A DNA stretch of 64,000 nt from Paenibacillus pabuli (GTDB taxonomy: Bacteria; Bacillota; Bacilli; Paenibacillales; Paenibacillaceae): NCBI RefSeq assembly GCF_023101145.1, contig NZ_CP073714.1, positions 6,262,001 to 6,326,000 on the forward strand, read 5' to 3'. The notes below the pieces were generated by a model. The model made no database searches. It was not told the origin of the DNA and was given only the letters and a program-made list of their open reading frames with translations. The translations under genes and the position numbers were made by a program. Each line of letters opens with the position of its first letter. The first letter of the stretch is position 1. Shown one piece after another: positions 62,641-64,000 of this stretch.

Positions 62641-62769
62641 TGTCTTTTACCGGACGGAAGAATGATTGAAAAAACAACCAGAATATTGGAAATGGACCCT
62701 ATAGTTGAGTAAACGATGGCCGCTATAATTAGGTTGCAATTCAACCTATATTTGAGGAGGCCTATTGTA

Positions 62770-63819
62770 ATGTTCAAAAATGTAAGGGGTTTCAAGACAT
62801 CCATCGCTCTGGTCTTTGTTTTGTTGTTCACCTCCATTATGCTGCCCTCAGGCCAGCATGCCAATGCCGCACCGAGCTTCGCTAAAGGAGCCGACATCAG
62901 TTGGGTTCCGGGAATGGAAGCGCAAGGCTACAAATGGAAAGACAAGAACGGCGTACAGCGTGATATTATTGATATTTTGAAAAATGATTACCAGATTAAC
63001 TCCGTTCGTATTCGTGTTTTTGTTAATCCTTCGAATGATTATGGGAACGGTTACATGAACAAGGACCGTGCAGCGGCTCTGGCCCTGCGTGCCAAAAATG
63101 CAGGCATGAGTGTCATGCTGACACTTCACTACAGCGATTCCTGGGCTGATCCAGGTCAACAAACGAAACCTGCGGCCTGGAAAAACTACACGTTCCAACA
63201 GCTGATGGATGCTGTATGGAATCACACGCGTGAAGTGATGACGGCCATGCAGAGCAAAGGCGTAACTCCAGACTGGGTACAAATCGGTAACGAAACAAGC
63301 AATGGCATGTTATGGGAAGATGGAAAGGCATCCACCAACATGAAAAATTATGCGTGGCTGGTGAACACGGGTCATAATGCCGTGAAATCCATCAGTACCA
63401 ACACCAAAACCATCGTTCACCTGGCAGGTGGGGATGACAATGCCCTTTATGTATGGAATATCGGTGGTCTGATCAATAACGGCGCCAACTTTGACATGAT
63501 TGCCATGTCCCTTTATCCTTCCGCTTCGGGTTGGAACACAGCTGTGACCAATGCTGTAAACAATGCCAAGGACCTGATCAACAGATACGGCAAAGAGATT
63601 ATCGTATCGGAAATCGGGATGGATAATACCCAACCGGCAGCTGGTAAAAGTTTTGTCGCAGCAATGAAAACGCAATTCCGCAACCTGCCGAGCAGCAAAG
63701 GTAAAGGCGTGTTCTATTGGGAGCCTGAAGCAACGCCGGGCTACAACGGCGGTTACAGCAAAGGTGCATGGCAATCTAACGGCTTGCCGACCGTAATGTT
63801 GGAAGGATTTATCGACTAA
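62770..63819 (+). CDS. secreted arabinogalactan endo-beta-1,4-galactanase, GH53
   Basis: A 349-residue secreted enzyme. A signal peptide ends about residue 34 (ANA-APS). The barrel has the GH53 start FAKGADISWVPGME, acid/base Glu in VQIGNETSNGM (about residue 175) and nucleophile Glu in IVSEIGMD (about 280). It cuts beta-1,4-galactan side chains of pectin. No binding module or anchor is seen. The start ATG at 62770 follows GGAGG. Upstream is a separate terminator, so it has its own promoter; it is not physically part of the mannoside locus. Confidence 0.95.
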   Translation: MFKNVRGFKTSIALVFVLLFTSIMLPSGQHANAAPSFAKGADISWVPGMEAQGYKWKDKNGVQRDIIDILKNDYQINSVRIRVFVNPSNDYGNGYMNKDRAAALALRAKNAGMSVMLTLHYSDSWADPGQQTKPAAWKNYTFQQLMDAVWNHTREVMTAMQSKGVTPDWVQIGNETSNGMLWEDGKASTNMKNYAWLVNTGHNAVKSISTNTKTIVHLAGGDDNALYVWNIGGLINNGANFDMIAMSLYPSASGWNTAVTNAVNNAKDLINRYGKEIIVSEIGMDNTQPAAGKSFVAAMKTQFRNLPSSKGKGVFYWEPEATPGYNGGYSKGAWQSNGLPTVMLEGFID

Positions 63820-63870
63820 ACACGGAGAGGTTAGAAGTGTGTTGGGGTGCAGCAGGTGGCCGTTACAGTT

Positions 63871-64000
63871 ACGGATCGTTCTTTCGATCGCTGTTATATC
63901 CAAATTTTCTTGAATCAACTTTTCATTAGTTGAAATTTGGATACAAAGGCAAAGCATATGCTTCCGGAGTAGCTTTCTTTCAGAAAGCTTTTAGCTTCGC
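63871..64000 (+). repeat. dispersed structured repeat, copy R4 (cut by window end)
   Basis: The core CTTTCGATCGCTGTTAT is followed by TATCCAAATTT (63896-63906) pairing perfectly with AAATTTGGATA (63933-63943). Compared with R3 the CCC/GGG pairs have become CAA/TTG, so pairing is kept. Then AGTAGCTTTCTTTCAGAAAGC as in R2 and R3. Confidence 0.8.

Noticed and set aside
11574..64000. The dispersed repeats as a CRISPR array or as plain terminators
   Set aside because: Copies are tens of kb apart without spacers, and the hairpins lack consistent T tails; two copies lie inside operons that must be read through.

Overview
The window reads as chromosome of a spore-forming, low-to-mid GC member of the Bacillota, most likely Paenibacillus. 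This rests on the gene content: a DnaB/DnaI helicase-loading pair of the Bacillus type, Sda, a YheC/YheD-like spore-coat protein, the three-gene sdhCAB operon, HemQ, YumC, KtrAB, YesMN-like two-component genes and several glycoside hydrolases. Strong AAGGAGG ribosome sites and GTG/TTG starts fit. No rRNA, tRNA, CRISPR array, transposase or phage gene was recognised.

Layout. 1-10.6 kb: housekeeping and accessory genes (EcsA-like ABC ATPase running off the left edge, DEAD-box helicase, SDR, CheX, LysR, histidinol phosphatase, EamA exporter, AraC regulator, acetyltransferase, two metallophosphoesterases). 10.7-15.8 kb: sdhCAB with a divergent LysR gene. 15.8-18.0 kb: Ktr potassium uptake genes behind a structured leader. 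18.3-24.3 kb: CPBP protease, uvrC, trxA, a 51-residue membrane protein, dnaI. 24.5-47.6 kb: a coherent glycan-utilisation locus. 47.7-50.0 kb: a membrane protein, a DinB-like protein and a WYL regulator. 50.1-58.3 kb: dnaB, yuiB-like gene, hemQ, type II NADH dehydrogenase, yumC, a zinc-ribbon protein, sda with a DnaA-box cluster, and a spore-coat-like ATP-grasp protein. 58.4-64 kb: ppx/ppk, a small protein gene, an orphan small transcription unit and a secreted GH53 galactanase.

The most interesting system is the 23-kb locus. A secreted GH85 endo-beta-N-acetylglucosaminidase stands divergent to a sensor kinase/AraC-type response regulator pair. A CUT1 ABC importer is followed in the same direction by five cytoplasmic glycosidases: GH3, GH38, GH125, a clan GH-A enzyme and a second GH38. 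The set fits release of high-mannose N-glycans (or a related mannan) outside the cell, import of the oligosaccharide and stepwise demannosylation inside. A 17-bp palindrome, preceded by related AT-rich repeats, occurs identically upstream of both the GH85 gene and the importer gene. The locus lies exactly between dnaB and dnaI, which are neighbours in Bacillus.

The second notable feature is a dispersed intergenic element of about 110-150 bp, with four recognisable copies (one cut by the window end) plus remnants. It lies inside operons (sdhA/sdhB, trxA/uvrC, GH38/GH125) and next to GH53. Its stems keep their pairing while their sequence changes between copies, which suggests a selected RNA fold. 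Smaller regulatory observations include a Rex-like operator before ndh, DnaA boxes before sda, a hairpin hiding a ribosome site, and a terminator-bearing leader before ktrB.
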